In this document: one piece after another, positions 54,479-64,000 of the stretch | How the letters are laid out: the number at the start of each line of letters is the position of its first letter | How positions within the stretch are numbered: the first letter of the stretch is position 1 | Translations under genes and position numbers: made by a program | Assembly: GCF_001424425.1 (NCBI RefSeq) | Contig: NZ_LMPT01000001.1 | Coordinates: 794,137 to 858,136 of the forward strand | DNA length: 64,000 nt | Direction of reading: 5' to 3' | From: Acidovorax sp. Leaf191 | GTDB lineage: Bacteria; Pseudomonadota; Gammaproteobacteria; Burkholderiales; Burkholderiaceae_C | The notes under the pieces: generated by a model | Database searches by the model: none | Seen by the model: only the letters and a program-made list of their open reading frames with translations | Told to the model about the DNA's origin: nothing

Positions 54479-54599
54479 GCGCTGGAAGCGGCAGGCCGCA
54501 CGCACGGTCGGCCGTCGGGTCGCGTGCACGGCGGCGTGGCGGTTACCGCAGCCATGTAAGGCGTGCAGCCGTTCGTCATGCCGCTACGCCCTCACGCTA

Positions 54600-55520
54600 T
54601 CACGCCGTCAACCGCTCCAGCGCTTCGCGGTACTTGGCGGCGGTCTTCTCGATCACGTCGCGCGGCAGGCGCGGGGCCGGGGCGGTCTTGTCCCAGGGCT
54701 TGCCGTTGACCTGGGCCTGTTCCAGCCAGTCGCGCACGAACTGTTTGTCGTAGCTGGGTGGGTTCTCGCCGCGGGCCAGCGCGTCGGCATAGCCCTCGAC
54801 AGGCCAGTAGCGCGAGCTGTCGGGGGTGAGCACCTCGTCCATCAGCACCAGCGTGCCGTCGGGCGCGAGGCCGAACTCGAACTTCGTGTCGGCAATGATC
54901 ATGCCTTTGGCCAGCGAGATTTCGGCCGCCGCCTGGTAGATGGCGATGCTCAGGTCGCGGATGCGGGTGGCCAGATCCAGGCCGATCATCTCCACCGTGC
55001 GCTCGAAGGTGATGTTCTCGTCGTGCTCGCCCGCAGCGGCCTTGGCGGCGGGCGTGTAGATGGGCGTGGGCAGCTTGGCGGCGTTGGTCAGGCCCTCGGG
55101 CAGCGGCACGCCGCACACCGCGCGCGATTCCTGGTATTCCTTCCAGCCGCTGCCGGCCAGGTAGCCCCGCACCACGGCTTCCACCGGGATGGGCTTCAGG
55201 CGCTGGACCAGCATGGAGCGGCCGCGCACCTGGGCCACTTCTTCGGGGCTGACGACGCTCTCGGGCGCATCGCCCGTGAGGTGGTTGGGGCAGATGTGGC
55301 CGAGCTTGTCGAACCAGAACAGCGCCATCTGCGTGAGCAGCTCGCCCTTGCCGGGAATGGGCTCGCCCATGATCACGTCGAACGCCGACAGGCGGTCGCT
55401 GGCCACCATCAGGATGCGGTCATCGCCCACGGCGTAGTTGTCGCGCACCTTGCCGCGGGCCAGCAGGGGCAGCGACGTGAGGGCAGAGGTGTGCAGGGCG
55501 GTGGAGCTGGGCTGGGTCAT
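54600..55520 (-). CDS. purC: Phosphoribosylaminoimidazole-succinocarboxamide synthase
   Basis: 306-aa SAICAR synthetase that adds aspartate to CAIR using ATP. Motifs: [13 protein letters not shown] near residue 23, [22 protein letters not shown] near 42, [14 protein letters not shown] near 125 and [29 protein letters not shown] near 215. ATG at 55520 is favoured; the in-frame extension to 55580 adds a leader not seen in the family. It is divergent from the MFS gene and convergent with the META lipoprotein gene. Confidence 0.94.
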   Translation of the reverse strand: MTQPSSTALHTSALTSLPLLARGKVRDNYAVGDDRILMVASDRLSAFDVIMGEPIPGKGELLTQMALFWFDKLGHICPNHLTGDAPESVVSPEEVAQVRGRSMLVQRLKPIPVEAVVRGYLAGSGWKEYQESRAVCGVPLPEGLTNAAKLPTPIYTPAAKAAAGEHDENITFERTVEMIGLDLATRIRDLSIAIYQAAAEISLAKGMIIADTKFEFGLAPDGTLVLMDEVLTPDSSRYWPVEGYADALARGENPPSYDKQFVRDWLEQAQVNGKPWDKTAPAPRLPRDVIEKTAAKYREALERLTA

Positions 55521-55855
55521 GGTGTCGGTGAGGCGGTCGATGGTGTCGCGTCCGCTGCCGGCAGGCCGGTGAACGCACAACGTAAAACACGTGCGGGAGC
55601 ATTCCGCGCAACCTGCGGATTTTACGCGCGGGGGCCGAGGCGGGTGGCGGGGCGGCGCCGGCCGGTGCCCGCGGCCGGGGCGTCAGGTCAGCCGGCGGCG
55701 ATGTGTGCACACCGAATGTCTCGCGTGTTGCACTATGTTGCGGCACACTGGGCGGCCCTCCTTCCCTGAGCCGCCGCGCGCGACTTTCCGTGCAGTCTTC
55801 CTCCTCTTCCTCGCCTGCTGCTTCGGCAGCCTCTGCCGCCGTTCCAGCCGCCCCC
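55521..55855. other. 335-bp interval between purC and the MFS gene
   Basis: Divergent control region. The MFS frame is open back to 55703 with Ser/Ala-rich codons, so part of it could be an N-terminal extension starting at GTG 55790. No convincing promoter boxes or hairpin seen. Confidence 0.35.
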
Positions 55856-57067
55856 ATGCTCACGCCGCGGCGCGAGTTCTGGCTGCTGCTCACCCTGGCC
55901 GGCATCCAGTTCACGCACATCCTGGACTTCATGATCATGATGCCGCTCGGGCCGCAATTCACGCGGCTCTTCGCCATCAGCGATGCGCAGTTCGGGCTGC
56001 TGGTGTCGGCCTATACGCTGTCGGCGGGCGCGTCGGGCCTGCTGGCCTCCACCTACATCGACCGCTTCGGCCGCAAGCGCCTGCTGCTCACGCTGTACGT
56101 GCTGTTCGGCCTGGCCACGCTGGCCTGCGGGCTGGCGCCCACGTACGGCTCGCTGATGGTGGCGCGCATCCTGGCGGGCGCGTTCGGCGGGGTGCTGTCG
56201 GCGCTGTCGCAGACCATCGTGGCCGACGTGGTGCCGTTCGAGCGGCGCGGCCGGGCGATGGGCATCGTGATGACATCGTTTTCGCTGTCCACCGTGGCGG
56301 GCGTGCCGCTCGGGCTGCTGCTGGCCCAGTACGGCGGCTGGCACCTGCCGTTCATCGCCATCGCGTCGCTGGTCGGCGTGCTGGCCATCTTCGCGGCCCG
56401 CACCATGCCGACGATGACGGCGCACCTGCAGGCCGCGCAGCGCCGCAGCACGTTCGGCGGCATCGCCCAGGTGCTGGGCGACGCCAACCACCGCTGGGCG
56501 TTCCTGTTCTCGGCGCTGATCATGTTCACCGGCTTCACGGTGATCCCCTACATCACGATCTACCTGCAGGCCAACGCCGGCGTGCGGCCCGACCAGGTCC
56601 CGCTGGTGTACCTGTGCGGCGGGGTGGTCACGCTGTTCACCGCTCGGCTGTTCGGCGTGCTGACCGACCGCTGGGGCAAGGTGGTGGTGTTCCGCTGCCT
56701 GGCGATCGCGGGAGCGTTTCCGCTGCTGGGGATCACGCTGGTGCGCGGCGTGCCGCTGTGGGGCGTGCTCACGGTGTCCACGCTGATGTTTGCGCTGATG
56801 AGCGGCCGCATGATCCCGGGCATGGCCATCATCTCGTCGGCGGCGCAGCCGTCGCTGCGCGGCACCTTCATGACGCTGAACGCATCGGTGCAGTCGGCGG
56901 CCATGGGCATGGCTTCATTTCTGGGCGGGTTGCTGATCAGCCGCGATGCGCAGGGGCTGGTGCAGAACTACTGGATGTCCGCCGCGGTGGGCATCACGGC
57001 CAGTGTGCTGTCGATGCTGGTGGTGGGGCGCCTGGTGCTGCACGGTGCAACACCGCAGGCCCGCTGA
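55856..57067 (+). CDS. Major facilitator superfamily transporter
   Basis: 403-aa (from ATG 55856) inner-membrane transporter with 12 predicted helices. The MFS motif A is STYIDRFGRKRLLLTLY between helices 2 and 3, and the repeat LFGVLTDRWGKVVVFRC between helices 8 and 9. Motif GAFGGVLSALSQTIVADVVPFERRGRAMG is of the DHA1 drug-efflux type (AraJ/YdhP-like). Substrate unknown. Start is uncertain, as a GTG 22 codons earlier is also possible and neither has a good ribosome-binding site. Confidence 0.85.
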   Translation: MLTPRREFWLLLTLAGIQFTHILDFMIMMPLGPQFTRLFAISDAQFGLLVSAYTLSAGASGLLASTYIDRFGRKRLLLTLYVLFGLATLACGLAPTYGSLMVARILAGAFGGVLSALSQTIVADVVPFERRGRAMGIVMTSFSLSTVAGVPLGLLLAQYGGWHLPFIAIASLVGVLAIFAARTMPTMTAHLQAAQRRSTFGGIAQVLGDANHRWAFLFSALIMFTGFTVIPYITIYLQANAGVRPDQVPLVYLCGGVVTLFTARLFGVLTDRWGKVVVFRCLAIAGAFPLLGITLVRGVPLWGVLTVSTLMFALMSGRMIPGMAIISSAAQPSLRGTFMTLNASVQSAAMGMASFLGGLLISRDAQGLVQNYWMSAAVGITASVLSMLVVGRLVLHGATPQAR

Positions 57068-57098
57068 CCGCATGGGGGGCGAGTACGCCGCCTGAAGA

Positions 57099-57122
57099 GA
57101 AGGGGCGCGCGAAGGGGCGCGC
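57099..57122 (+). repeat. Perfect 12-bp tandem repeat
   Basis: GAAGGGGCGCGC occurs twice in direct succession, 33 bases after the MFS stop codon. Short length and GC content point to slippage; no function evident. Confidence 0.5.
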
Positions 57123-57160
57123 AGGTCAACCGGATCATTGTGCGCGCTTTTGCGGCGCTT

Positions 57161-57174
57161 GGCACCTTCGCCGC
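57161..57174 (+). promoter_or_regulatory. Possible sigma-54 promoter upstream of hpf
   Basis: TTGGCACCTTCGCCGCC contains GG-N10-GC, the -24/-12 spacing of RpoN promoters. It is 153 bases before the hpf start. hpf-ptsN genes are often near rpoN, but rpoN is not in this window and the -12 half (CCGCC) is poor. Confidence 0.25.
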
Positions 57175-57326
57175 CATAACCCAGCAGTCAGGGGCGGTAT
57201 GGGATTGCTTTTCGGTGAGGGCAGGGGCATAGTGAACTCACGTCAACGGATGCATCCTCGTTCCCCAGCCGCTCCCCTGATCAAGGACGGCATTCTTTCA
57301 CCGAGAGTGTTACAGGAGACTTATCT

Positions 57327-57662
57327 ATGAACTTGACGATCAGCGGTCACCATCTCGAAGTTACCCCCGCCTTGCGCAGCTATGTCACCACCAAGCTGGA
57401 CAGGATCACCCGCCATTTTGACCAAGTTGTCGATGTCAAGGTACTGCTGACGGTAGAGAAGCAAAAGGAGAAGGAAAAGAGGCAGCGAGCGGAATGCAAC
57501 ATCCATGTGAAGGGCAACGACCTGTTCGCCGAAAGCTCGCATTCCGACCTGTACGCTGCGGTGGATGAACTGGTCGACAAGATGGACCGCCAGGTGGTCC
57601 GCCACAAGGACCGCCTGCAGGATCACCACCACGAAGCCGCCAAGCGCGAACTGCACGCGTGA
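57327..57662 (+). CDS. hpf: Ribosome hibernation-promoting factor (short form)
   Basis: 111-aa HPF/RaiA-type protein that binds the 30S subunit and helps form inactive ribosome dimers in stationary phase. Pattern [27 protein letters not shown] then [14 protein letters not shown] and [35 protein letters not shown] is diagnostic. A C-terminal His/Lys stretch is slightly longer than the E. coli form, but there is no long-HPF C-terminal domain. RBS ACAGGAG 11 bases before ATG. Upstream of ptsN and hprK in the usual betaproteobacterial order; a terminator after hpf separates it from them. Confidence 0.94.
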   Translation: MNLTISGHHLEVTPALRSYVTTKLDRITRHFDQVVDVKVLLTVEKQKEKEKRQRAECNIHVKGNDLFAESSHSDLYAAVDELVDKMDRQVVRHKDRLQDHHHEAAKRELHA

Positions 57663-57690
57663 TGCGCCAGCCCTGAGCTTGGCACAGCAG

Positions 57691-57712
57691 CCGCCCACTG
57701 GGCGGTTTTTTT
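57691..57712 (+). terminator. Rho-independent terminator after hpf
   Basis: CCGCCC/GGGCGG stem with a three-base loop and seven Ts. It lies before the ptsN start, so ptsN-hprK must receive partial read-through or use their own promoter (CATAAT at 57754 is a possible -10). Confidence 0.88.
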
Positions 57713-57772
57713 GTTGCCTGACGCCCCGCGATCAGGGTTTTCGCCAAGATGTGCATAATTGTTACCTTGACC

Positions 57773-58240
57773 ATGAATCGACTCGCCTCCATCCTGCCCT
57801 CCGCCCAAGTGCTTGTGAGTGTTGACGCCACGAGCAAGAAGCGTGCTTTTGAAGAAGCGGGTCTCCTGTTCGAGAGCCAGCACGGCCTGTCGCGCGCGCT
57901 GATCACCGACAGCCTGTTTGCGCGCGAGCGCCTGGGCTCGACGGGCCTGGGCCATGGCGTGGCCATCCCGCACGGCCGCATCAAGGGGCTCAAGGCCCCG
58001 ATGGCGGCGGTGTTCCAGCTGCTGCACCCCATCGGGTTCGATGCGCCGGACGAGCAGCCCGTGGGCCTCCTGATCTTCCTGCTGGTGCCGGAAGCGGCGA
58101 CGCAAAAGCACCTCGAGATCCTGTCCGAGATCGCGGAACTGCTGAGCGACTCGGCCCTGCGCGAGCGGCTCAAGTCCTGCACCGACGCGGCCGAGCTGCA
58201 CGGCATGATCGCAGGCTGGCAGTCCACGCAGGCGGCCTGA
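57773..58240 (+). CDS. ptsN: PTS IIA-like nitrogen-regulatory protein PtsN
   Basis: 155-aa EIIA-Ntr protein of the nitrogen phosphotransfer system, phosphorylated by NPr on His67 ([11 protein letters not shown]). N-terminal [17 protein letters not shown] and [24 protein letters not shown] are typical. It controls potassium transport, PHB and stress responses in related bacteria. ATG at 57773 gives the family N-terminus; an earlier ATG at 57749 is rejected. It is followed by hprK after 37 bases. No EI or NPr gene is in the window. Confidence 0.94.
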   Translation: MNRLASILPSAQVLVSVDATSKKRAFEEAGLLFESQHGLSRALITDSLFARERLGSTGLGHGVAIPHGRIKGLKAPMAAVFQLLHPIGFDAPDEQPVGLLIFLLVPEAATQKHLEILSEIAELLSDSALRERLKSCTDAAELHGMIAGWQSTQAA

Positions 58241-58277
58241 GCCGCCCCGGCGCTGCACACCCAACCGCCAGCACCTT

Positions 58278-59234
58278 GTGAAACCCAATGTCGTCAGCGC
58301 CGACGTCCTCTTCGAGGAATTCCGCGCCGCTCTGAAATGGGAATGGGTCGCCGGGCTCGGCGCCTCCGAGCGCCGCTTCGACGAAGTGGCCGTGCGCTCC
58401 GCGCGCTCCGGGGCCGACCTCGTCGGCTACCTGAACTACATCCACCCCTACCGCGTGCAGATCCTGGGCGAGCGCGAGATCGCCTACCTGAGCAATGCGT
58501 CGCCCGACGACTGCAAGCGCCGCATCGCCCGCATCGTGACGCTGGAGCCGCCGGTGCTGGTGCTGGCCGACAACCAGACCGCGCCCGACGCGCTGGTCTC
58601 GATGTGCGAGCGCGCACAGATCCCGATGTTCTCGACGCACGAGTCCTCGGCGTTCGTCATCGACGTGCTGCGTGCCTACCTGTCCAAGCACTTTGCCGAC
58701 CGCACCACGATGCACGGCGTGTTCATGGACATCCTGGGGCTGGGAGTGCTCATCACCGGAGAATCGGGCCTGGGCAAGAGCGAGCTGGGCCTGGAGCTGA
58801 TCTCGCGCGGCAACGGCCTGGTGGCCGACGATGCGGTCGACTTCTACCGCATCAACCAGACCACCATCGAAGGCAAGTGCCCCGAGCTGCTGCAGAACCT
58901 GCTGGAAGTGCGCGGCATCGGCCTCCTGGACATCCGCGCCATCTTTGGCGAGACGGCGGTGCGCCGCAAGATGCGCCTCAAACTCATCGTGCACCTGGTG
59001 CGCAAGGAGACGCTGGAGCGCGAATACGAGCGCCTGCCGTACGAGCCGCTCACGCAGGACGTGCTGGGCGTGCCCGTGCTCAAGGTCGTGATCCAGGTGG
59101 TCGCCGGCCGCAACATCGCCGTGCTGGTCGAAGCCGCCGTGCGCAACACCATCCTGCAGTTGCGCGGCATCGATACCTACCAGGAATTCGTCGAGCGCCA
59201 CCGCCGCGCCATGGAACGTGACACGGGTGGTTAG
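58278..59234 (+). CDS. hprK: HPr kinase/phosphorylase
   Basis: 318-aa bifunctional enzyme that phosphorylates and dephosphorylates HPr-like proteins on Ser46. N-terminal domain to about 130, then the catalytic core with His146 ([10 protein letters not shown]), Walker A GESGLGKS (161-168) and the signature [15 protein letters not shown] near residue 210. All key residues are present. It starts with GTG. In Proteobacteria it sits next to ptsN and acts on the PTS-Ntr rather than in sugar repression. Confidence 0.94.
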   Translation: MKPNVVSADVLFEEFRAALKWEWVAGLGASERRFDEVAVRSARSGADLVGYLNYIHPYRVQILGEREIAYLSNASPDDCKRRIARIVTLEPPVLVLADNQTAPDALVSMCERAQIPMFSTHESSAFVIDVLRAYLSKHFADRTTMHGVFMDILGLGVLITGESGLGKSELGLELISRGNGLVADDAVDFYRINQTTIEGKCPELLQNLLEVRGIGLLDIRAIFGETAVRRKMRLKLIVHLVRKETLEREYERLPYEPLTQDVLGVPVLKVVIQVVAGRNIAVLVEAAVRNTILQLRGIDTYQEFVERHRRAMERDTGG

Positions 59235-59242
59235 GCCCGACT

Positions 59243-59305
59243 GCTATTGATTTGATAGCTGCTTGCGCTGGATGGATAAGCGGCAGAGCCTGTTTTGGCT
59301 CAAAT
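59243..59305 (+). repeat. Family-1 palindromic element, copy D (best intergenic copy)
   Basis: GCTATTGATTTGATAGC hairpin, TGCTTGCGCT-N6-ATAAGCGGC second hairpin and GAGCC-TGTTTT-GGCTC third hairpin. This is the copy used to define the family. Confidence 0.75.
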
Positions 59306-59485
59306 GGGGCCTGTGAAAGTACCTCGGCCCACCGACCCTCGTCCCGGGATTCGCGGACCCCGGGTACGCCTCACGCCAAGGCAAAGGGCCAAAGAGCTTC
59401 ACACCCCCGAACGCCCCCATCGTCACGGCCCACCAGAGTAGAGCCCCCAGACCGTAAACACTGGCGCTCCCCCAACGCCAGTGCA

Positions 59486-59560
59486 CCCGTGGAACCGGCT
59501 CCGCCGGGCCACCGCGTGCGTCCCCTGCAGGGGACGGCGCCGAAGGCGACTCAGGGGCGA
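59486..59560. repeat. Family-2 palindrome, copy 2
   Basis: CCGTGGAACCGGCTCCGCCG palindrome, then CACCGCG, TCCCCTGCAGGGGA and GGCGCCGAAGGC. Near identical in the first 28 bases to the copy at 36558. Lies directly before the fur stop. Confidence 0.55.
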
Positions 59561-59561
59561 G

Positions 59562-59978
59562 TTACTTGCTAGCGCAGGCCGCGCACTGGCCGTACAAGGC
59601 CATGGTGTGGTCGTGGACGACCCAGCCCTTGGCCTTGGCCACGGCCTGCTGGCGCTTTTCGATCTCCGCGTCGTAGAACTCTTCCACCTTGCCGCACGAG
59701 GTGCACACGAAGTGGTCGTGGTGCTGGCCTTCATTGAGCTCGTACACCGCCTTGCCGCTCTCGAAGTTGCTGCGGATCAGGATGCTGGCCTGCTCGAACT
59801 GGGTGAGCACGCGGTACACGGTGGCCAGGCCGATGTCCGAGCGCTCTTCCAGCAGCACGCGGAACACGTCTTCGGCCGTCATGTGGCGCTGTGCGCCCTT
59901 CTGGAAGATTTCCAGGATCTTCAGGCGGGGCAGCGTGGCCTTGAGTCCCGTGCTTTTGAGTTCGTCGATGTTGGTCAT
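59562..59978 (-). CDS. fur: Ferric uptake regulator
   Basis: 138-aa Fe(II)-dependent repressor. N-terminal winged helix ([37 protein letters not shown]) and C-terminal dimer/metal domain with [16 protein letters not shown] and the second Cys pair CAAC near the end, so the structural zinc site is complete. Start at 59978. It is divergent from bamE (omlA) by 90 bases, an order conserved in Pseudomonas and beta-proteobacteria. No clear 19-bp Fur box is seen between them. Confidence 0.95.
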   Translation of the reverse strand: MTNIDELKSTGLKATLPRLKILEIFQKGAQRHMTAEDVFRVLLEERSDIGLATVYRVLTQFEQASILIRSNFESGKAVYELNEGQHHDHFVCTSCGKVEEFYDAEIEKRQQAVAKAKGWVVHDHTMALYGQCAACASK

Positions 59979-60068
59979 GGCATGGTCTTTCGGGATGCCG
60001 GCCTGGGCCCCCGGGTCCGGGGGGCCTGCCGCTACAATGGGGCGATCATATCCTCAGCCCTTTTATCC

Positions 60069-60629
60069 ATGCCCGTCAAAGCCACTTGCAGCGCCCGCCT
60101 GGGCCTGGTCCTTTTGATCGGTGCTGGCGTCGCCACCCTGGCCGGATGCGGCAGCCTCAACGGCGCCAGCGACCGCATCGCCAACATCGTCACCCCCTAC
60201 AAGATCGACGTCGTCCAGGGCAATTTCGTCTCGCGCGAGCAGGTCGAAGCCCTGCAGCCCGGCATGAGCCGCCAGCAGGTGCGCGAGATCCTGGGCACGC
60301 CGCTGCTCACCAGCCTGTTCCATGCAGACCGCTGGGAGTACGTGTTCACGCTCAAACGCCCTGGCGAAGAAGCCCAGACCCGCAAGCTGACCGTGTTCTT
60401 CAAGGGCGATGCGCTCGAGCGCTCCGAGGGCGACACCATGCCCACCGAGACCGAGTTCGTCGCCACGCTGGGCTCCAAGGGGTCCAAGAGCAAGGTGCCG
60501 GTGCTGGAAGCCACGCCCGAGCAGCTGGCGCGGTTCCCCGCCTCGGCGCGGCCCACCACGCCGCCGACGGCCGCCCCGCTGGAGCCCGCCTCCGTCAGCT
60601 ACCCGCCGCTGGAAGCCCCCGCGCGCTGA
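60069..60629 (+). CDS. bamE: Outer-membrane assembly lipoprotein BamE (SmpA/OmlA)
   Basis: 186-aa lipoprotein subunit of the BAM complex that inserts beta-barrels in the outer membrane. Lipobox LAGC (Cys27). The SmpA/OmlA core is [48 protein letters not shown], then [18 protein letters not shown] Pro/Ala-rich C-terminal tail (about 150-186) is longer than in E. coli. ATG at 60069. Divergent from fur and followed by dapB after 64 bases. Confidence 0.93.
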   Translation: MPVKATCSARLGLVLLIGAGVATLAGCGSLNGASDRIANIVTPYKIDVVQGNFVSREQVEALQPGMSRQQVREILGTPLLTSLFHADRWEYVFTLKRPGEEAQTRKLTVFFKGDALERSEGDTMPTETEFVATLGSKGSKSKVPVLEATPEQLARFPASARPTTPPTAAPLEPASVSYPPLEAPAR

Positions 60630-60672
60630 CCCGGCCCGCCGCAGCGCGTGGCATGTCCGGCGCTGCACCCAC

Positions 60673-60700
60673 GATTTTCATGACAGGATTTTCATGACAG
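60673..60700 (+). repeat. 14-bp tandem duplication at the dapB start
   Basis: GATTTTCATGACAG occurs twice in succession (60673-60686, 60687-60700). The second ATG (60694) starts dapB. The first ATG (60680) is out of frame and opens a five-codon frame whose TGA overlaps the second ATG. Confidence 0.7.
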
Positions 60701-61527
60701 GGACTTCAACCCCCGCTGCCACCGCTCCGTGCCGCGTGGCCGTGGCTGGCGCCTCCGGCCGCATGGGCCGCATGCTCATCGAAGCCATCCGCGCCACGGA
60801 CGACCTGGTGCTCGCCGGTGCGCTCGATGTGCCCGCCAGCCCCGGCATCGGCTCCGATGCCACCGCCTTCCTGGGCCACGCCAGCGGCGTGGCCATCACG
60901 GCCGACATCGCCACCGGCCTGAAGAACGCCGACGTGCTGATCGACTTCACCCGCCCCGAAGGCACGCTGGCCCACCTGGCCGTGTGCAGCCGCCTGGGCG
61001 TGAAGGCCGTGATCGGCACCACGGGCTTCTCGGACGAGCAAAAAGCCGAGATCGCGGCCCACGCGCAGAGCACCGCCATCGTGATGGCGCCCAACATGAG
61101 CGTGGGCGTCAACGTCACGCTCAAGCTGCTGCAGATGGCCGCCAAGGCCATGGCCACCGGCTACGACATCGAGATCATCGAAGCCCACCACCGCCACAAG
61201 GTGGACGCCCCTTCGGGCACCGCGCTCAAGATGGGCGAAGTCATCGCCGACGCCCTGGGCCGCGACCTCAAGGACTGCGCCGTCTACGCCCGCGAAGGCG
61301 TGACCGGCGAGCGCGACCCGTCGAGCATCGGCTTTGCGGCCATCCGCGGCGGCGACATCGTGGGCGACCACACGGTGCTGTTCGCGGGCATCGGCGAGCG
61401 CATCGAGATCTCGCACAAGTCCTCCAACCGTGCCGGCTATGCCCAGGGCAGCCTGCGCGCCGTGCGCTTCCTGGCAGAGCGCAAGACGGGCATGTTCGAC
61501 ATGTTCGACGTGCTCGATCTGCACTGA
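60694..61527 (+). CDS. dapB: 4-hydroxy-tetrahydrodipicolinate reductase
   Basis: 277-aa enzyme of the lysine/diaminopimelate pathway, reducing the DapA product with NAD(P)H. Rossmann start [27 protein letters not shown], the catalytic [16 protein letters not shown] near residue 165 with its His pair and Lys, and [16 protein letters not shown]. Length is normal. The start is duplicated: a 14-base repeat creates a minicistron overlapping the true ATG, which would place dapB under translational coupling. The stop lies three bases before the exbB-like start. Confidence 0.94.
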   Translation: MTGTSTPAATAPCRVAVAGASGRMGRMLIEAIRATDDLVLAGALDVPASPGIGSDATAFLGHASGVAITADIATGLKNADVLIDFTRPEGTLAHLAVCSRLGVKAVIGTTGFSDEQKAEIAAHAQSTAIVMAPNMSVGVNVTLKLLQMAAKAMATGYDIEIIEAHHRHKVDAPSGTALKMGEVIADALGRDLKDCAVYAREGVTGERDPSSIGFAAIRGGDIVGDHTVLFAGIGERIEISHKSSNRAGYAQGSLRAVRFLAERKTGMFDMFDVLDLH

Positions 61528-61530
61528 TCC

Positions 61531-62229
61531 ATGGACGCGCTGCACTGGTGGCGCCAGGGCGATGCGGTGACGCAGGTCACCGCCTTGCTGCTGCTGGCCA
61601 TGTCGGTCGCGAGCTGGGTCGTGATTGTCTGGAAGCTGCGCCTGATGCGCCGCGCCAGCGCCGACGTGGCGCGCAGCACCGCCGCCTTCTGGCAGGCGCC
61701 GTCGCTCGACATGGCATCGCAACGCTTGCAGGCTTTTGACCGGGAAGCGCTGGTCCTGCCGCTCGTGGTTGCTGCAAATTCCATAGCAAGCTCCGCCACG
61801 GCCGCATCGGCCAGCCTGGCCACGCAGGGCAGCTTGGCCACGCAGCTCACCCGCGTGCTGCGCGACGCCCTGCACGGCGTGCTGGGGCGCCTGCAGTTCG
61901 GCCAGGTGATGCTGGCCACCGTGGGTTCCACGGCGCCCTTCGTAGGGCTGCTGGGCACCGTGTGGGGCATCTACCATGCGCTTACCGCCATGGCCGGGGC
62001 CGGGCAGATCACCATCGACCGCGTGGCCGGCCCCGTGGGCGAGGCGCTGATCATGACCGCCGCCGGCCTGGCCGTGGCCATCCCGGCGGTGCTGGCCTAC
62101 AACGTGTTCGGCCGGCTGATCGGGCGCATCGAAGCCGATCTGGAAGGCTTCGCACGCGATCTGCGCGAATTGCTGATCGACCAGGCGGTGGCGCGGGGGG
62201 CTTTGCCGCCCGCCGCAGGCGCGGCCTGA
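61531..62229 (+). CDS. MotA/TolQ/ExbB proton-channel family protein
   Basis: 232-aa inner-membrane protein with three hydrophobic segments (about 16-37, 122-146, 166-190), the layout of ExbB/TolQ. The family core is LQFGQVMLATVGSTAPFVGLLGTVWGIYHALTAMAG followed by VAGPVGEALIMTAAGLAVAIPAVLAYNVFGR. It works with the ExbD-like protein encoded next to energise TonB- or TolA-dependent outer-membrane processes. Residues 81-88 are encoded by a short stretch like the family-1 repeat (GCAAATTCCATAGC), probably a remnant. Upstream dapB is almost adjacent. Confidence 0.88.
   Translation: MDALHWWRQGDAVTQVTALLLLAMSVASWVVIVWKLRLMRRASADVARSTAAFWQAPSLDMASQRLQAFDREALVLPLVVAANSIASSATAASASLATQGSLATQLTRVLRDALHGVLGRLQFGQVMLATVGSTAPFVGLLGTVWGIYHALTAMAGAGQITIDRVAGPVGEALIMTAAGLAVAIPAVLAYNVFGRLIGRIEADLEGFARDLRELLIDQAVARGALPPAAGAA
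61771..61791 (+). repeat. Possible family-1 remnant, copy F
   Basis: GCTGCAAATTCCATAGCAAG resembles the first hairpin of the element, with the second hairpin missing. Too short to be sure. Confidence 0.25.
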
Positions 62230-62264
62230 GCCACACCCCGGCACCCTCACCAGGACACCCCGCC

Positions 62265-62759
62265 ATGGCTTTCGGACGGCTGGAACGCACCACGGGCCCG
62301 CAGCCCATGAGCGACATCAACATGACGCCGCTGGTCGATGTGATGCTGGTGCTGGTGGTCATCTTCATCCTGACCGCCCCGCTGCTGGCCAGCTCCATCC
62401 GGCTCGACCTGCCCCGCAGCGAAGGCGCCACCCCGGGCGCCGCGCCCCAGGCCATCACGCTGGTGGTCGATGCCAAGGGCCAGGCCTATCTGGACGACCA
62501 GCCCCTGAGCCAGCCCGCGCTGGCCGAGCGCCTGCGCCGCATCGGCGCCGAGCGCCCCGACACCGAGGTGCAGCTGCGCGCCGATGCCGCCGTGCCCTAT
62601 GGCCGCGTGGTCGAGGTCATGGGCGCGGCGCACCTGGCGGGCCTGCAGCGCATCGGTTTCGTGGCCGAACCGGCGCCACCTGCCGCGCCATCTACCGCGC
62701 CATCCGCCGGGCCAACCTCCACGCCGGCAACTGCCGCGCAGCCGCCCCGCACGCCCTGA
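62265..62759 (+). CDS. ExbD/TolR-family protein
   Basis: 164-aa inner-membrane protein with one N-terminal helix (about 22-42) carrying the essential Asp in MSDINMTPLVDVMLVLVVIFIL, and a periplasmic domain (about 50-145) with VVDAKGQAYLDDQPLS and VQLRADAAVPYGRVVEVMGAAHLAGLQRIGFV. The tail is Pro/Ala/Thr-rich. Partner of the preceding ExbB/TolQ-like protein; a TonB gene is not next to them, so whether they serve TonB or another process is open. Confidence 0.9.
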   Translation: MAFGRLERTTGPQPMSDINMTPLVDVMLVLVVIFILTAPLLASSIRLDLPRSEGATPGAAPQAITLVVDAKGQAYLDDQPLSQPALAERLRRIGAERPDTEVQLRADAAVPYGRVVEVMGAAHLAGLQRIGFVAEPAPPAAPSTAPSAGPTSTPATAAQPPRTP

Positions 62760-62813
62760 AATCGCGCCCGGCACGCCGTGCCGGCCCCGGTTGGCCATGG
62801 CGTGCTGCAATGA

Positions 62814-64000
<1,187 letters not shown>

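Larger units (their letters stand above)
59235..59561. other. 327-bp interval with two repeat families
   Basis: Between hprK and fur (convergent). It contains family-1 copy D just after hprK, a stretch rich in direct C/G patterns, and the family-2 palindrome near 59486 just before the fur stop. No gene seen in it. Confidence 0.5.

Overview
The window is a 64-kb stretch of GC-rich chromosome from a betaproteobacterium of the order Burkholderiales, most likely a Comamonadaceae member close to Acidovorax. The reasons are the protocatechuate 4,5-cleavage (lig) cluster, the hpf-ptsN-hprK and fur/bamE/dapB gene orders, the ParD-like/map pair, and dispersed short repeats that I associate with this family. 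About 66 protein genes are supported, two of them cut by the window edges (ligI at the left, leuS at the right). I see no rRNA, tRNA, CRISPR array, insertion sequence or prophage. This is core chromosome rather than an island.

Layout. 1-3.2 kb: ligI-ligA-ligB-ligC for protocatechuate meta-cleavage. 3.3-11.5 kb: ParD-like/map pair, tandem GNAT, small membrane and enzyme genes, an OmpA/DUF4398 lipoprotein pair, an MscS channel. 11.6-14.8 kb: gap and tkt (central carbon). 14.9-16.1 kb: speD and a sugar nucleotidyltransferase. 16.1-20.7 kb: a membrane-stress operon (ribbon-helix-helix regulator, PspA, NfeD/YqiJ-like, flotillin YqiK, membrane protein). 20.8-24.5 kb: pepP, CPBP protease, pyk. 24.5-28 kb: two PAP2 phosphatases divergent from a two-component system. 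28-35.5 kb: fba, the pnt transhydrogenase operon with two extra genes inside it, fadD. 35.6-41.1 kb: nucleosidase, corA, UDG-like/rimI/tsaB, EamA transporter. 41.3-49.7 kb: chemoreceptor, PBP4, SemiSWEET, secreted lipase, GDSL lipoprotein, OmpW, and a GDSL paralogue that has lost its catalytic residues. 49.8-55.5 kb: sua5-purK-purE, cnoX, META lipoprotein, purC. 55.8-64 kb: MFS transporter, hpf-ptsN-hprK, fur/bamE, dapB, exbB-exbD, leuS.

The most unusual signal is a dispersed element of about 60-70 bp built of two or three small hairpins, with core GCTAT-N7-ATAGC followed by GCGCTT-N(6-9)-AAGCGC. At least seven copies occur. Three lie between genes. Four lie inside open reading frames (sugar nucleotidyltransferase, MTA/SAH nucleosidase, PurK, CnoX), where they are read through in either orientation and in different phases. 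They therefore add or replace peptide segments without breaking the gene, which resembles the Rickettsia palindromic elements. A second palindromic repeat family accompanies the intergenic copies at two loci.

Other leads: a paired GTTACC direct repeat with identical spacing upstream of both pyk and fba; operator-like repeats in front of the ParD-like/map and the PspA-flotillin operons; a histidine kinase with a degraded ATP lid; and structured leaders before corA and pntAA.
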